A stretch of DNA of 64,000 nucleotides from the NCBI GenBank assembly GCA_035501495.1, contig DATJWB010000073.1, positions 1 to 64,000 of the forward strand, read 5' to 3'. How positions within the stretch are numbered: position 1 is the stretch's first letter; every line of letters starts with the position of its first letter. Shown in pieces: positions 8,901 through 16,053 of the stretch. A program made the translations under genes and the position numbers. The stretch is from JAIQFL01 sp035501495. GTDB lineage: Bacteria > Acidobacteriota > Terriglobia > Bryobacterales > Bryobacteraceae. The notes beneath the pieces are model-generated. The model did not search any database. It had not been told where the DNA came from and worked only from the letters and a program-made list of their open reading frames with translations.

Positions 8901-9079
8901 AAGGAGGGTCTCAGTACGCGCCGCTGGGGCGGGCGGTGATTGGGGGGCTGGTGTTATCGACATTTGCGACGTTGACGATCCTGCCGTCGATCTACGCAAT
9001 TCTGCAGGGCCGGGCGTCGCTTGCCTCTCCCTCATTGAACCCGATGGACCCGGCGAGCCGATACTATGAAGCGCAATAG
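5933..9079 (+). CDS. RND-family efflux transporter, inner-membrane pump subunit
   Basis: 1048 aa, the normal size for an AcrB/CusA-type pump. RBS AAGGTGA precedes the ATG by a few bases. Visible features are the N-terminal TM helix (LVLAALSRPITVVVALAAIA), the first periplasmic loop, a TM2-6 block, the central TM4 motif GLALAVGVLVDEATVEIENI (about residues 389-408) with the proton-relay acidic pair as Asp-Glu, the mid-protein TM7 (PLVLVYLAGAFGVLYLLLP), and a second TM block ending ILPSIYAIL. It would export hydrophobic compounds or metals using the proton gradient; substrate class cannot be assigned. The stop overlaps the adaptor start by 14 bp. No TolC-like outer-membrane gene is adjacent. 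Confidence 0.93.
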   Translation: MRLVLAALSRPITVVVALAAIALCALLAVQRMPVDIFPRVGEPAIYVAQPYGGMDPAQMEGYLTYYYEYHFLYITGINRVESKSIQGAALMKLVFHEGTDMAQAMAETVGYVNRARSFMPPGTVPPFITRFDAGSVAVGQLVFSSAAHTQGELQDFALNRVRPLFATLPGVSAPPPFGGNQRTIVITLDPDKLQQYQISPQEAIAAVSKATLVMPSGNMWTGQINRIARTNAALGGNLSELLSAPIRPVSGTTIYLRDIGTIDNGTDIITAYAHVNGKRTVYIPVTKRADASTLAVIHAVQAAIPDFKKVVPDDVDVSLQFDQSPFVTNSLRGLITEGLLGSALTGLMVLLFLRDWRSAIIVILNIPFALLGAVILLWLTGQTINIMTLGGLALAVGVLVDEATVEIENIHTQMLPGVSRARAVVEACSRTAIARLLSMVCILAVFVPSFFMVGVSRQLFVPLSLAVAFSMIASYLLSSSLVPVFSTWLMRAAHRGEEHEGLFGRLRSFYDHYLRLVLRFRWPLVLVYLAGAFGVLYLLLPRMGTELFPDANAPLLRVRLRAPAGTRIEETERIVLRALQFIQHDAGDHNVEITSDFMGVVPSSYPVDLIHLFTSGPQEAIIQVAVRPDTPRGEALRERIRNDLRRELPNCQVSFEPADIVSQVMSFGSPTPIEVAVQGPSLADDYGFAQKIQAHLAKLGFVRDLQFAQEYNYPTLDININRERAGQFGLTMADVVRSVVPATSSSRFTEPNYWRDPNSGNAFQIQVELPQNRIQSVDELGTLPVMPAGRAEPQLDNIATLKPGTMPGLIERYNGQHIVSLTANLHGITLGEAAPELQQALSAVGSPPRGAKVVMKGEIPPLEQTISGLRVGLLLAVVVIFLLLSANFQSMRLALAVVLTVPAVLCGVLLMLLITHTTLNIQSFMGAIMAIGIAVANSILLVTFAERFRHENRALLDATRDGASSRLRAILMTAAAMICGMVPMSIGLGEGGSQYAPLGRAVIGGLVLSTFATLTILPSIYAILQGRASLASPSLNPMDPASRYYEAQ

Positions 9080-10172
9080 AGCGATTCTCATTCCCGTGTA
9101 TTTTTTGGGACTGGCCGTTCACTCCGGCCGGGCGCAGACGGGAGACCTGGCGCCAGTAGTCGCCAGGCCCATATCGCGAACGGTGGACTTGCCAGGCGAG
9201 TTTCTCCCATTTTTGTCCGTTTCGCTGCATGCGAAGGTGCCGGGTTACGTGGAGCGCGTTCTGGTGGACCGCGGCAGTGTCGTCAAGCAAGGGGATCGGC
9301 TGGTTGTCCTGAGCGCGCCCGAAATGGCGGCGCGGATTGCCGAAGCCGAGTCCAAAGTGCAAGCCGCGGAGGCTGACCGGCTGCAGGCCGAGGCTCAGGT
9401 GGCGGCGGCCGAGAGCACGTATGACCGGATGAAGCAGGCTGCCGAAACGCCCGGGGCCGTGGCCGGAAACGAATTGATCCAGGCCGAGAAGCAGGTGGAG
9501 GCCGCCAAGGCCCTGTGGAACTCGCGCCAACAGGCCGGCAGGGGCGCGGAAGCCGGTGTCAGATCGCTTCAGGACCTGGAGGCTTATCTCACGATTTCGG
9601 CGCCGTTCGAAGGGGTGGTAACCGACCGGATGGTGCACCCGGGTGCGCTGGTTGGGCCGGGCAACGACGTCCCGCTCCTGGTTGTGCAACAGGTCTCGCA
9701 TCTTCGACTGGTAGTGCCGGTGCCGGAAGAGGATGTCAGCGGAATCGTCACGGGGGCCGCCGTCCCATTCCAGGTTCCTGCCTGGCCGGAGCGGACCTAT
9801 TCGGGAACGGTGGCCCGCATCGCGCGCGCGCTGGATCCAAAGACGCGAACCATGCCGGTGGAACTCGACGTCCTGAATCGGGATGGCTCACTGGCTCCCG
9901 GAATGTTTCCGACGGTGAAGTGGCCGGTACGCCGCGCGCGCGCGGCCCTTTTCGTGCCGAAGACCAGCGTGGTCAGCACGACGGAGCGGACCTTCGTAAT
10001 CCGGGATCAGGGCGGCCGCGCGGAATGGGTCGATGTGAAGAAAGGCGTGGCGGAAGGAGATCTTGTGGAAGTACTGGGGAGCCTGAAAGCCGGTGAGCAG
10101 GTGGTCCAGAGGGCGACCGATGAAATCCGCGAAGGTACCCCACTTCAAGCCGCATCGAGAAGGATCCCGTAA
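9066..10172 (+). CDS. RND efflux periplasmic adaptor (membrane-fusion protein)
   Basis: 368 aa with an N-terminal signal peptide (ILIPVYFLGLAVHSG) and no lipobox that I can see. The order is typical HlyD/AcrA: barrel-sandwich half (VPGYVERVLVDRGSVVKQGDRLVVL), an Ala/Glu-rich alpha-hairpin coiled coil (about residues 90-170), the second lipoyl half (APFEGVVTDRMVHPGALVG), then the beta-barrel and membrane-proximal domains. It bridges the pump to an outer-membrane channel encoded elsewhere. Translation is coupled to the pump gene by a 14-bp overlap. Its 3' end overlaps the convergent pseudogene by 28 bp. Confidence 0.92.
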   Translation: MKRNRAILIPVYFLGLAVHSGRAQTGDLAPVVARPISRTVDLPGEFLPFLSVSLHAKVPGYVERVLVDRGSVVKQGDRLVVLSAPEMAARIAEAESKVQAAEADRLQAEAQVAAAESTYDRMKQAAETPGAVAGNELIQAEKQVEAAKALWNSRQQAGRGAEAGVRSLQDLEAYLTISAPFEGVVTDRMVHPGALVGPGNDVPLLVVQQVSHLRLVVPVPEEDVSGIVTGAAVPFQVPAWPERTYSGTVARIARALDPKTRTMPVELDVLNRDGSLAPGMFPTVKWPVRRARAALFVPKTSVVSTTERTFVIRDQGGRAEWVDVKKGVAEGDLVEVLGSLKAGEQVVQRATDEIREGTPLQAASRRIP

Positions 10173-10789
10173 GCCTCCGAGCGGTTTTCCGGAATCCAGT
10201 CCAATTTCAGCTCGTACATACCTTCGAGGCCAGTCCTATCCTGCACGGGCTGACGGATGAAACGCGACAACAACATGGCCAGAGTAGACATGGGCACCCG
10301 ATTGGAATGAATCGAGCCCAGGATGTAGCGGTTACCCGGCCCGTCGGTGCCGTCCCTGGCTTCGGTAATCTTCAGCCCCCTGGGACTTACGACCAGGCCA
10401 GAAACGAAAGCTTCTTCGGTTCGTGGTGTAGCGCGAGTTGGAACCGCTCCGTGAGAAGTGCCTGCAACATCACGCGAAGGTGCGCTGTGGGTGTGTCGGG
10501 AGCGGCTTTGGCGTCGATATTAAAACGCACGGCGCGCGATTTGATCCAGCCCGGGCCGGAAATCTGGCAGTCGTTGTTGACGTTGAACGCAAAGCGCAGG
10601 CATTCGCTGAAGGTCGCATTGGCCAGTTGTACCTCACCGTGAACGGCGCTGCCGGGATTGGCCCGGTAGTCGCCTGGGCAAACGCTACGGCCTTGACCGA
10701 TGCGACTTCGAACGTGGGCGCCGGGGATTGGGAAAAGCCGAGTATTGCCGAGAAGCAAACCGAGAGCGGCAGAAGGCGACTCCATGACT
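10145..10789 (-). pseudogene. Frameshifted TIGR03435-family gene (Solibacter-lineage secreted protein)
   Basis: Three reading-frame blocks on the minus strand together make one protein. Block 1 is a signal peptide plus FSQSPAPTFEVASVKAV (10740-10690 region). Block 2 is ANATFSECLRFAFNV, QISGPGWIKS, FNIDAKA and LTERFQLALHHEPKKL (10640-10400). Block 3 is SGLVVSPRGLKITEARDG, PMSTLAMLLSRFI, QDRTGLEGMYELKLDW and the stop at 10145. The order and motifs are those of TIGR03435, a family much expanded in Solibacter. At least two single-base shifts separate the blocks, and the first block lacks a clear start, so the gene is broken. An error in the assembly is the only alternative. Confidence 0.75.
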
Positions 10790-10826
10790 ATGCTAAAAAT
10801 AGCGATGCTAGGAAAATAGCAATGGG

Positions 10827-11798
10827 CTACCGCGTGCCGCCGGGCACGCCGCGCTGCTTGCGCGTGAGGATCTCACGCACGGCATAGATGCGGCGATCCT
10901 GGCTCTCGAAATAGGTCCGCATCATGATTTCGCCCATCAGGCCGGTGCTGAACATCATCATGCCGCCGAGCAGCAGCAAGGCGCCGGCGATCATCAGCGG
11001 CCCGTGGGCCATGACGATCTCGAATCCCAGCAGCTTCTTAATGGCGAGGTAGATCATGATGCCGCCGCCACAGGTAGTGGCCACCAGCCCCACGGTACCG
11101 AAGAAGTGCATCGGACGGGTGAAGTATTTCAGGAGAAATTTGATGGTGAGGATATCGAAGAGCACGCGGAAGGTGCGGCCGATCCCGTAGTGAGAACCTC
11201 CGGAGGTGCGCGGTGTGTTGCGGATGGGGACTTCCACGATGCGCGCCCCGTAGAAACTCGCCAGGGCGGGGATGAAGCGATGCAGCTCGCCGTAGAGGTT
11301 GACGTCTTTCAGGACCTCCGAGCGGTAAGCCTTGAATGTCGTTCCGAAATCGCGCAGTGCCACGCCCGAAGCTTTGGCCATCATCCAATTGGCGATGCGG
11401 GAAGGGATCTTGCGGAGAAGCGCATTATCGACGCGATGTTGGCGCCAGCCGCTGGCGATATCGTAGCCCTCGTCGATCTTCTGCAGCAGGGCGGGGATAT
11501 CCTCGGGGGCATGTTGCAGATCGCCGTCCATCGCGATGATGACGTCGCCCTTGGATTCGTGAAAGCCCGCGGAGAGGGCGGCGGTCTGCCCGAAGTTGCG
11601 GCGCAGCCGGATGACTTTGAGGTGGCCGTCGGTTTCTACAAGGTTGGCGAGCAGTTCGAAGCTGCGATCGGTCGATGCGTCATCCACGAAGAGGATCTCA
11701 TAGGGCCGCTTCACCTGCTCGAGGACCACGGTCAGGCGGTCGTAGAGCGGGAGGATCGAATGCTCCTCATTGTGAATCGGGATGACAATCGACAACAT
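10827..11798 (-). CDS. Family 2 glycosyltransferase, polyprenyl-phosphate type (DPM1/GtrB-like)
   Basis: 323 aa. The N-terminal GT-A domain starts LSIVIPIHNEEHSILPLYD, carries the nucleotide/metal motifs EILFVDDASTD and AMDGDLQHAPEDIP, and has the acceptor-side RRNFGQTAALSAGF. The C-terminus holds two hydrophobic helices (VGLVATTCGGGIMIYLAI and LMIAGALLLLGGMMMF) and a short basic tail, as in GtrB/ArnC-like enzymes that load a sugar onto undecaprenyl phosphate at the inner membrane. The acceptor sugar is unknown. It is divergent from the RNA methyltransferase, with its start at 11798. It probably serves O-antigen, exopolysaccharide or lipid-A modification. Confidence 0.9.
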   Translation of the reverse strand: MLSIVIPIHNEEHSILPLYDRLTVVLEQVKRPYEILFVDDASTDRSFELLANLVETDGHLKVIRLRRNFGQTAALSAGFHESKGDVIIAMDGDLQHAPEDIPALLQKIDEGYDIASGWRQHRVDNALLRKIPSRIANWMMAKASGVALRDFGTTFKAYRSEVLKDVNLYGELHRFIPALASFYGARIVEVPIRNTPRTSGGSHYGIGRTFRVLFDILTIKFLLKYFTRPMHFFGTVGLVATTCGGGIMIYLAIKKLLGFEIVMAHGPLMIAGALLLLGGMMMFSTGLMGEIMMRTYFESQDRRIYAVREILTRKQRGVPGGTR

Positions 11799-11824
11799 GG
11801 ATGTGGAATTATCAGTGTAGCATC

Positions 11825-12361
11825 ATGGATCGTGTTCCTTTCCAGGCAACTACCGCAGCCGCCGCGTACGACCACATACACTCGCTCCCGGTGGCGGTTC
11901 TCCTCGACAACGTGCGCAGCCTCTACAACGTAGGCGCGTTTTTCCGCACCGCCGACGCCGCCGGTGTGGAGCGCCTGCACCTTTGCGGAATCACGGGCCG
12001 GCCTCCGAAGCGGGCCATCGGCAAGACCGCGTTGGGCGCCGAAGAATCGGTTGCCTGGGACCACACCTGGGAACCGGTGCCGCTGTTGCATTCGGTTCGC
12101 GAGCGCGGATATGAAATCGCGGCGGTCGAGACGACGGTGCATGCGGTGGACTTGTTCGACTGGGCGCCGCGCTTTCCGGTCTGCGTGATTTTCGGTCACG
12201 AAGTGGACGGCATTCGCGCGGAAGTCTCGGCGCTCTCCGACACCCACGTGCGCATTCCCATGCTCGGCACGAAGCACTCGCTGAACGTGGCCACCGCCGG
12301 CGGAATCGTGATCTACGAGCTTCTACGAAAATACCGGGCCTTGGCGCCTGCGCTACGATAG
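11825..12361 (+). CDS. SpoU/TrmH-family RNA 2'-O-methyltransferase
   Basis: 178 aa from the ATG at 11825; an upstream ATG at 11801 would leave only 2 bp from the divergent gene and adds no conserved residues. The three SPOUT motifs are present: LDNVRSLYNVGAFFRTADA with the catalytic Asn/Arg, FGHEVDGI, and IPMLGTKHSLNVATAGGIVI, which forms the trefoil-knot SAM site. It lacks the N-terminal RNA-binding extension of RlmB and so resembles short TrmH/TrmL-like enzymes. It should methylate a ribose in tRNA or rRNA; the target site is not predictable. A TTG-started MEMO-family gene follows after 3 bp. Confidence 0.9.
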   Translation: MDRVPFQATTAAAAYDHIHSLPVAVLLDNVRSLYNVGAFFRTADAAGVERLHLCGITGRPPKRAIGKTALGAEESVAWDHTWEPVPLLHSVRERGYEIAAVETTVHAVDLFDWAPRFPVCVIFGHEVDGIRAEVSALSDTHVRIPMLGTKHSLNVATAGGIVIYELLRKYRALAPALR

Positions 12362-12364
12362 AAC

Positions 12365-13585
12365 TTGGCCCAGCCACTACCCCGCCTGCGACTGAATCTG
12401 GATTTCACGCCGTCTCCGGCGCCCGAGCATCCGGGGCTGTTCATCCGCGATCCGTTTCGTTTTTCCGAAAGGCTGCTGATTATTCCTCCCATGCTGGTGG
12501 AGTGCCTGCAGTGCTTCGACGGGCAGCATACGGATCTCGACCTGCGGGCTGCGCTGGTGCGGCTGACGGGCGACTTCGAAGTGGGACAACTCCAGCAGCA
12601 CCTGATCGATACGCTCAGCGAAGCGGGGTTTCTCGAAGATGAGCGGTTCGCGCGGATGGAACAGGAGAGCCGGCGCGATTTTCGCGAAGCGGCGGTACGG
12701 CAACCGGCGCACGCGGGGTCGGCGTATCCGGCAGAATCCGGCGAACTGCGCGAAACCATGACGGAGTACATGTCCGGCGAGATACCGCTGCCCGCTGCCG
12801 ACGGCAACCTGCTGGGAATTGCCGCGCCGCACGTCAGCCCGTCGGGCGGCTGGCAGTCGTATCGTGCCGCCTATCGGATGCTCGGCCCCGAGCATCACGA
12901 CCGCACCTTCGTCATTCTGGGGACTTCCCACTATGGCGCGCCCGAGAGGTTCGGCCTCACACGCAAGAATTTCCTGACGCCGTTCGGCGAGGCGATGACC
13001 GACCAGCGTTTAGTGGACTGGCTGGCCGCCCGCGCCCCAGGCTCCATCGAGATGGAGGATTACTGCCACTCCTTCGAGCACACGGTGGAATTCCAGGTGG
13101 TTTTTCTACAGCAGGTGCTGGGGCCCAGTGTGCGGATCCTGCCGATCTTGTGCGGAGCGTTCGTGCACAGTCTTTTCGGCGGCGGCAGCCCGGAGCAGAA
13201 TGACGGCGTGAGAGCGTTCCTGGAGGCGCTGGGCGAGTTGCACGATCGCGAGTCCGGTCGCTTGTTCTGGGTTCTCGGGGTGGACATGGCGCACATGGGA
13301 ATCCGTTACGGAGACCAGTTCCAGGCGGAGGCGAACAGCGGCGAGATGGTGGCGGTGAGCGCCAGGGACGAGGCCCGCATCGCGCGGATCAAGGCGTCGG
13401 ACGCGGCGGGATTCTGGGAGCTGGTACGCGAGAATCGGGACGATTTGAAATGGTGCGGCTCGTCGCCGTTCTACACGTTTTTGAAGGCCGTGCCACGGGC
13501 GCGCGGAGAGCTGCTGAATTACGAGCAATGGAACATCGATGAGCAGAGCGTGGTGAGCTTTGCGGGGATGGCGTTTTCGAAGTAG
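12365..13585 (+). CDS. amrB: MEMO1-family protein (AmmeMemoRadiSam system protein B)
   Basis: 406 aa from a TTG at 12365, 3 bp after the methyltransferase stop. The first 110 residues are an N-terminal extension with a small helical domain (LLIIPPMLVECLQCFDG). The MEMO domain follows: VRQPAHAGSAYPAES, the ligand region IAAPHVSPSGGW, LGTSHYG, CHSFEHTVEFQVVFLQ, GVDMAHMG and WCGSSPFYTFLKA. The His, His and Cys positions correspond to the metal-binding residues known in human MEMO1. In bacteria the family is usually beside a radical SAM protein and an AMMECR1 protein, but neither is in this window. Function in bacteria is not established. Confidence 0.88.
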   Translation: MAQPLPRLRLNLDFTPSPAPEHPGLFIRDPFRFSERLLIIPPMLVECLQCFDGQHTDLDLRAALVRLTGDFEVGQLQQHLIDTLSEAGFLEDERFARMEQESRRDFREAAVRQPAHAGSAYPAESGELRETMTEYMSGEIPLPAADGNLLGIAAPHVSPSGGWQSYRAAYRMLGPEHHDRTFVILGTSHYGAPERFGLTRKNFLTPFGEAMTDQRLVDWLAARAPGSIEMEDYCHSFEHTVEFQVVFLQQVLGPSVRILPILCGAFVHSLFGGGSPEQNDGVRAFLEALGELHDRESGRLFWVLGVDMAHMGIRYGDQFQAEANSGEMVAVSARDEARIARIKASDAAGFWELVRENRDDLKWCGSSPFYTFLKAVPRARGELLNYEQWNIDEQSVVSFAGMAFSK

Positions 13586-13588
13586 ATC

Positions 13589-13629
13589 TGGCGCGGGCGC
13601 CTCTGTCAGGCACGACTGTCCGCGCCACG
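13589..13629. repeat. Short dispersed palindromic repeat, copy R4, between convergent stops
   Basis: Arms TGGCGCGG (13589-13596) and CCGCGCCA (13620-13627). It occupies nearly all of the 45 bp between the MEMO-family stop (13585) and the opposing stop at 13631, so it could act as a bidirectional 3' hairpin. Confidence 0.7.
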
Positions 13630-13630
13630 T

Positions 13631-14308
13631 CTACTGATTCTGCTTTTTCTCCGGGGTTGAGGGGTCGCCCAGTTTTTCGCCCGGACGAAGCAGCGTGGGA
13701 GGCTTTCTGGCAGGAGGCTTGGATGAGTCGGTGGCCTTCGCCTCGGCGGCCTTCTGGTCGTCAGCCTTCTTTCCTTCGCGCTCGGCCGGCGTCATGGCCT
13801 CCTCCACCGCCTTCTTCTCGCGGGCTTCCTTGGCTTCCACATCCTGGGTCCGCTTGCCCAGGTCGCCCTGCGCCAGTTCCAGGCTGTCGGTGGTGGTCTC
13901 GATCGCGGTCTTGAGCACGAAATCGTATCGCGCCAGGTCTTTGGGATTGCTGTCCTGGGCCTTCTGCAGGATGGGGAGCGCCTCCTTTTCGACCTTCTCG
14001 ACCGCGCTCAAACCGGCGTGCATATCGACCTTTTTCGATAATGCGGAATCCGTCACATCGTCGATCGCGTCGATGATCTTGGCGTAATCGTCGAGCGCGT
14101 CATGGATCAACAGGGAACGGCCGGCTTTGTCCTTGGCAAGAAGGCTTTTCACCAGGTCCACGCGCTGGCGTGCAAACTTGGCGTAGAGCGCCACGCGGGC
14201 GTTCGGCTCCTGTGCTTCCTTGATCTGGTCGATTTCGTCGGCGGTCAAAAAGTCGCGCTGCGCGGCTAAAGGCGCCGCCAGCAGTAAGCAGCAAACCAGG
14301 GTCTTCAT
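13631..14308 (-). CDS. Secreted protein of unknown function with charged C-terminal tail
   Basis: 225 aa beginning with a clear signal peptide (MKTLVCCLLLAAPLAAQ). The mature part is alpha-helical, with regions such as LYAKFARQRVDLVKSLLAKD and SLELAQGDLGKRTQDVEAKE. From about residue 165 it becomes a Lys/Glu/Ala-rich stretch and a Pro-rich end (KPPARKPPTLLRPGEK). It is the last gene of a three-gene set whose starts and stops overlap as ATGA, so it is almost certainly co-translated with the two upstream genes. I do not recognise a named family. Confidence 0.8.
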   Translation of the reverse strand: MKTLVCCLLLAAPLAAQRDFLTADEIDQIKEAQEPNARVALYAKFARQRVDLVKSLLAKDKAGRSLLIHDALDDYAKIIDAIDDVTDSALSKKVDMHAGLSAVEKVEKEALPILQKAQDSNPKDLARYDFVLKTAIETTTDSLELAQGDLGKRTQDVEAKEAREKKAVEEAMTPAEREGKKADDQKAAEAKATDSSKPPARKPPTLLRPGEKLGDPSTPEKKQNQ

Positions 14309-14754
14309 TTGTGCTTGCCCTCCATGATTCCGAGCAGCAGGTCGTCATGCACCTGCTGCACCCGGGCCTTCACTTTGTCGAGCATCGGACGGTCATCGAA
14401 TCCCATTGAGTCCTGGAACGATTGCAGCTTGCGGACCAGATCGCGGGTTTCCATTTCCGCCCTCTTGAACCACTTGGAGCTCTTGCGCGGATCCTTGCCG
14501 GTCTGTCTGAGGGACGTATCGGCCAGGTCCACCGATTCCTCAATTTCGGCGATGGCGGCTTCGGTCTGGGGGTTGTCGCCCTTGTCGTAGGCGGAGCGGG
14601 CTGCCTGGTATGCGGCCATGGCGTTGTCCATGGCGAGTTGGGAGCGCTTCTCGAGATTGGGCTCGGCTTGGGCGCGTTTCAGGTCGGCGCCCAGAGAACC
14701 AGCCCACACCAGGCCCATCGCCACCGCGGGCAGCAGCCACCTTGTTCGCATCAC
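14305..14754 (-). CDS. Small secreted helical protein of unknown function
   Basis: 149 aa with signal peptide (RTRWLLPAVAMGLVWAGSLGA). The mature protein looks like a helical hairpin: MAAYQAARSAYDKGDNPQTE, an acidic linker, then TRDLVRKLQSFQDSMGF and DDLLLGIMEGKHK. Both ends overlap neighbours by 4 bp (ATGA at 14751-14754 and 14305-14308). With the TPR protein upstream and another helical secreted protein downstream, it may be part of one envelope complex. No family is recognised. Confidence 0.8.
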   Translation of the reverse strand: MMRTRWLLPAVAMGLVWAGSLGADLKRAQAEPNLEKRSQLAMDNAMAAYQAARSAYDKGDNPQTEAAIAEIEESVDLADTSLRQTGKDPRKSSKWFKRAEMETRDLVRKLQSFQDSMGFDDRPMLDKVKARVQQVHDDLLLGIMEGKHK

Positions 14755-15962
14755 CGCTTCTCCAGCTCCGTTTTGAGGATCCTCGCCCGCTGCCGCGCTT
14801 GAAATTCCTGGTCCGGGAACTTTCCTTCGCTGATCGAAAGAAAATGCTGATAGGCTTCCAGCGCCGGCTTCAACTGTCTGAGCTTGTCCAGAATGATCGC
14901 ACGAAAGAACCAGTTTCCGGGGGTGTCGTCGCCGAGTTCGTGGGCCTTGGCGAAGGCTTCATAGGCCTTCGCGGAATCGCCCATCATGTAGAGCATGTCT
15001 CCCAGGTTGTCCCACGTCTTGAATTCCGCTGGCTTGAGTTTGGCGGCCTCGTAGAACTGGTTGGCCGCCGCGGCGTACTGTTTGCGGTCGCGCAACGCCC
15101 GGGCGTAGATCATACGCAGGTCGTAATTCCCGGGATCGCCGGCGATGGCCTTGTCGAGCAAGGGCACCGCTTTGTCGTTCTGGCCGGTGAAGATGTACGC
15201 TTCGGCGAGCGCCAGCCGGTTGGCGCTTGACGGGTCCTTGGTGTATGCCGACTCGAGTTGCGGAATGGCGTCCGAGTATTGTTTGTTCTCGAGCATCAAC
15301 TGGCCCAGGTGCTCGCGGGCCGCAACGTTTTCGGGAAACTCCCGGTAGATCCTGATGGCCTCGGCAGGCTGTTTGGCCTGTTCGTAAAGGGAGGCCAACT
15401 CCAGAAGATATTCGCGATACTTCGGGTCAAGCTCCCCGGCACGGCGAAAGTGCGGATCGGAATCCGCGAGTTTGCCCTGGCCCGATAAGGCATGCGCCAA
15501 ACCCAACTCGGCGTTCGCGGACCTGGGATCCATCTCGATTGCCTGGCGATAGCTCGCTTCCGCCTTGTCCGGTGCGCCGGTCTCGAGCTGTGCTTCGGCC
15601 AGGTAATACCGCGGACGGTACTCCTGGGGCTTCTGCGCCGAAGCGTTCTCGAAGAGCGGCAGGGCATCGGCCGGCTCCCGCCGCCGCATCAACAGGATCC
15701 CCAGGTTGAGTTGGGCCTCGTAAAGCCCGGGCTTCAACTCCAGGGTCTTGCGGTATTCCGCTATACCTTCCTCGTCTTTGTGCAGGAATCCATAGGCCAA
15801 GGCCATGTTGAAATGCGCCGTATAGTCCTTGGGATCCGCTTCGATTGCTTTTTGAAAGGCTTCGACGGCGGCCGGATACCTGGCCTCTTCGAGCGCCTTC
15901 ATGCCTTCGGCACTGGGGTCAACCGTCTGGAGGAAGAAGAGCGCGAGCGGGATGGCCCACAT
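14751..15962 (-). CDS. Secreted TPR protein, first gene of a three-gene overlapping operon
   Basis: 403 aa with a short signal sequence (WAIPLALFFLQTVDPSA) and about ten TPR units from residue 20 to near residue 385, such as AAVEAFQKAIEADPKDYTAH, EGIAEYRKTLELKPGLYEAQ and QFYEAAKLKPAEFKTW. It starts at the ATG at 15960-15962. The final ATGA overlap with the next gene implies translational coupling. It is likely a periplasmic scaffold for its two small partners; no enzymatic motif is visible. Confidence 0.85.
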   Translation of the reverse strand: MWAIPLALFFLQTVDPSAEGMKALEEARYPAAVEAFQKAIEADPKDYTAHFNMALAYGFLHKDEEGIAEYRKTLELKPGLYEAQLNLGILLMRRREPADALPLFENASAQKPQEYRPRYYLAEAQLETGAPDKAEASYRQAIEMDPRSANAELGLAHALSGQGKLADSDPHFRRAGELDPKYREYLLELASLYEQAKQPAEAIRIYREFPENVAAREHLGQLMLENKQYSDAIPQLESAYTKDPSSANRLALAEAYIFTGQNDKAVPLLDKAIAGDPGNYDLRMIYARALRDRKQYAAAANQFYEAAKLKPAEFKTWDNLGDMLYMMGDSAKAYEAFAKAHELGDDTPGNWFFRAIILDKLRQLKPALEAYQHFLSISEGKFPDQEFQARQRARILKTELEKR

Positions 15963-16016
15963 ACCTTGATTCTAGTGCTTATTTCAACGGCACAGCGCAG
16001 GTTTGACGGGATCGCG

Positions 16017-16048
16017 GTGACAGTCCACTCCCCCGAAAAGACTGTTAC
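16017..16048 (-). terminator. Hairpin downstream of the DUF4352-like lipoprotein gene
   Basis: Arms GTGACAGTC (16017-16025) and GACTGTTAC (16040-16048), one wobble, loop 14 nt. It lies 6 bp past the stop at 16054 and upstream of the TPR operon start at 15962. There is no strong T-run after it, so it may be a weak or Rho-assisted terminator. Confidence 0.4.
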
Positions 16049-16053
16049 ACCTG

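Noticed and set aside
10307..10642. 111-codon plus-strand frame after the adaptor gene
   Set aside because: It is antisense to the TIGR03435 pseudogene, whose protein motifs are clear on the minus strand.
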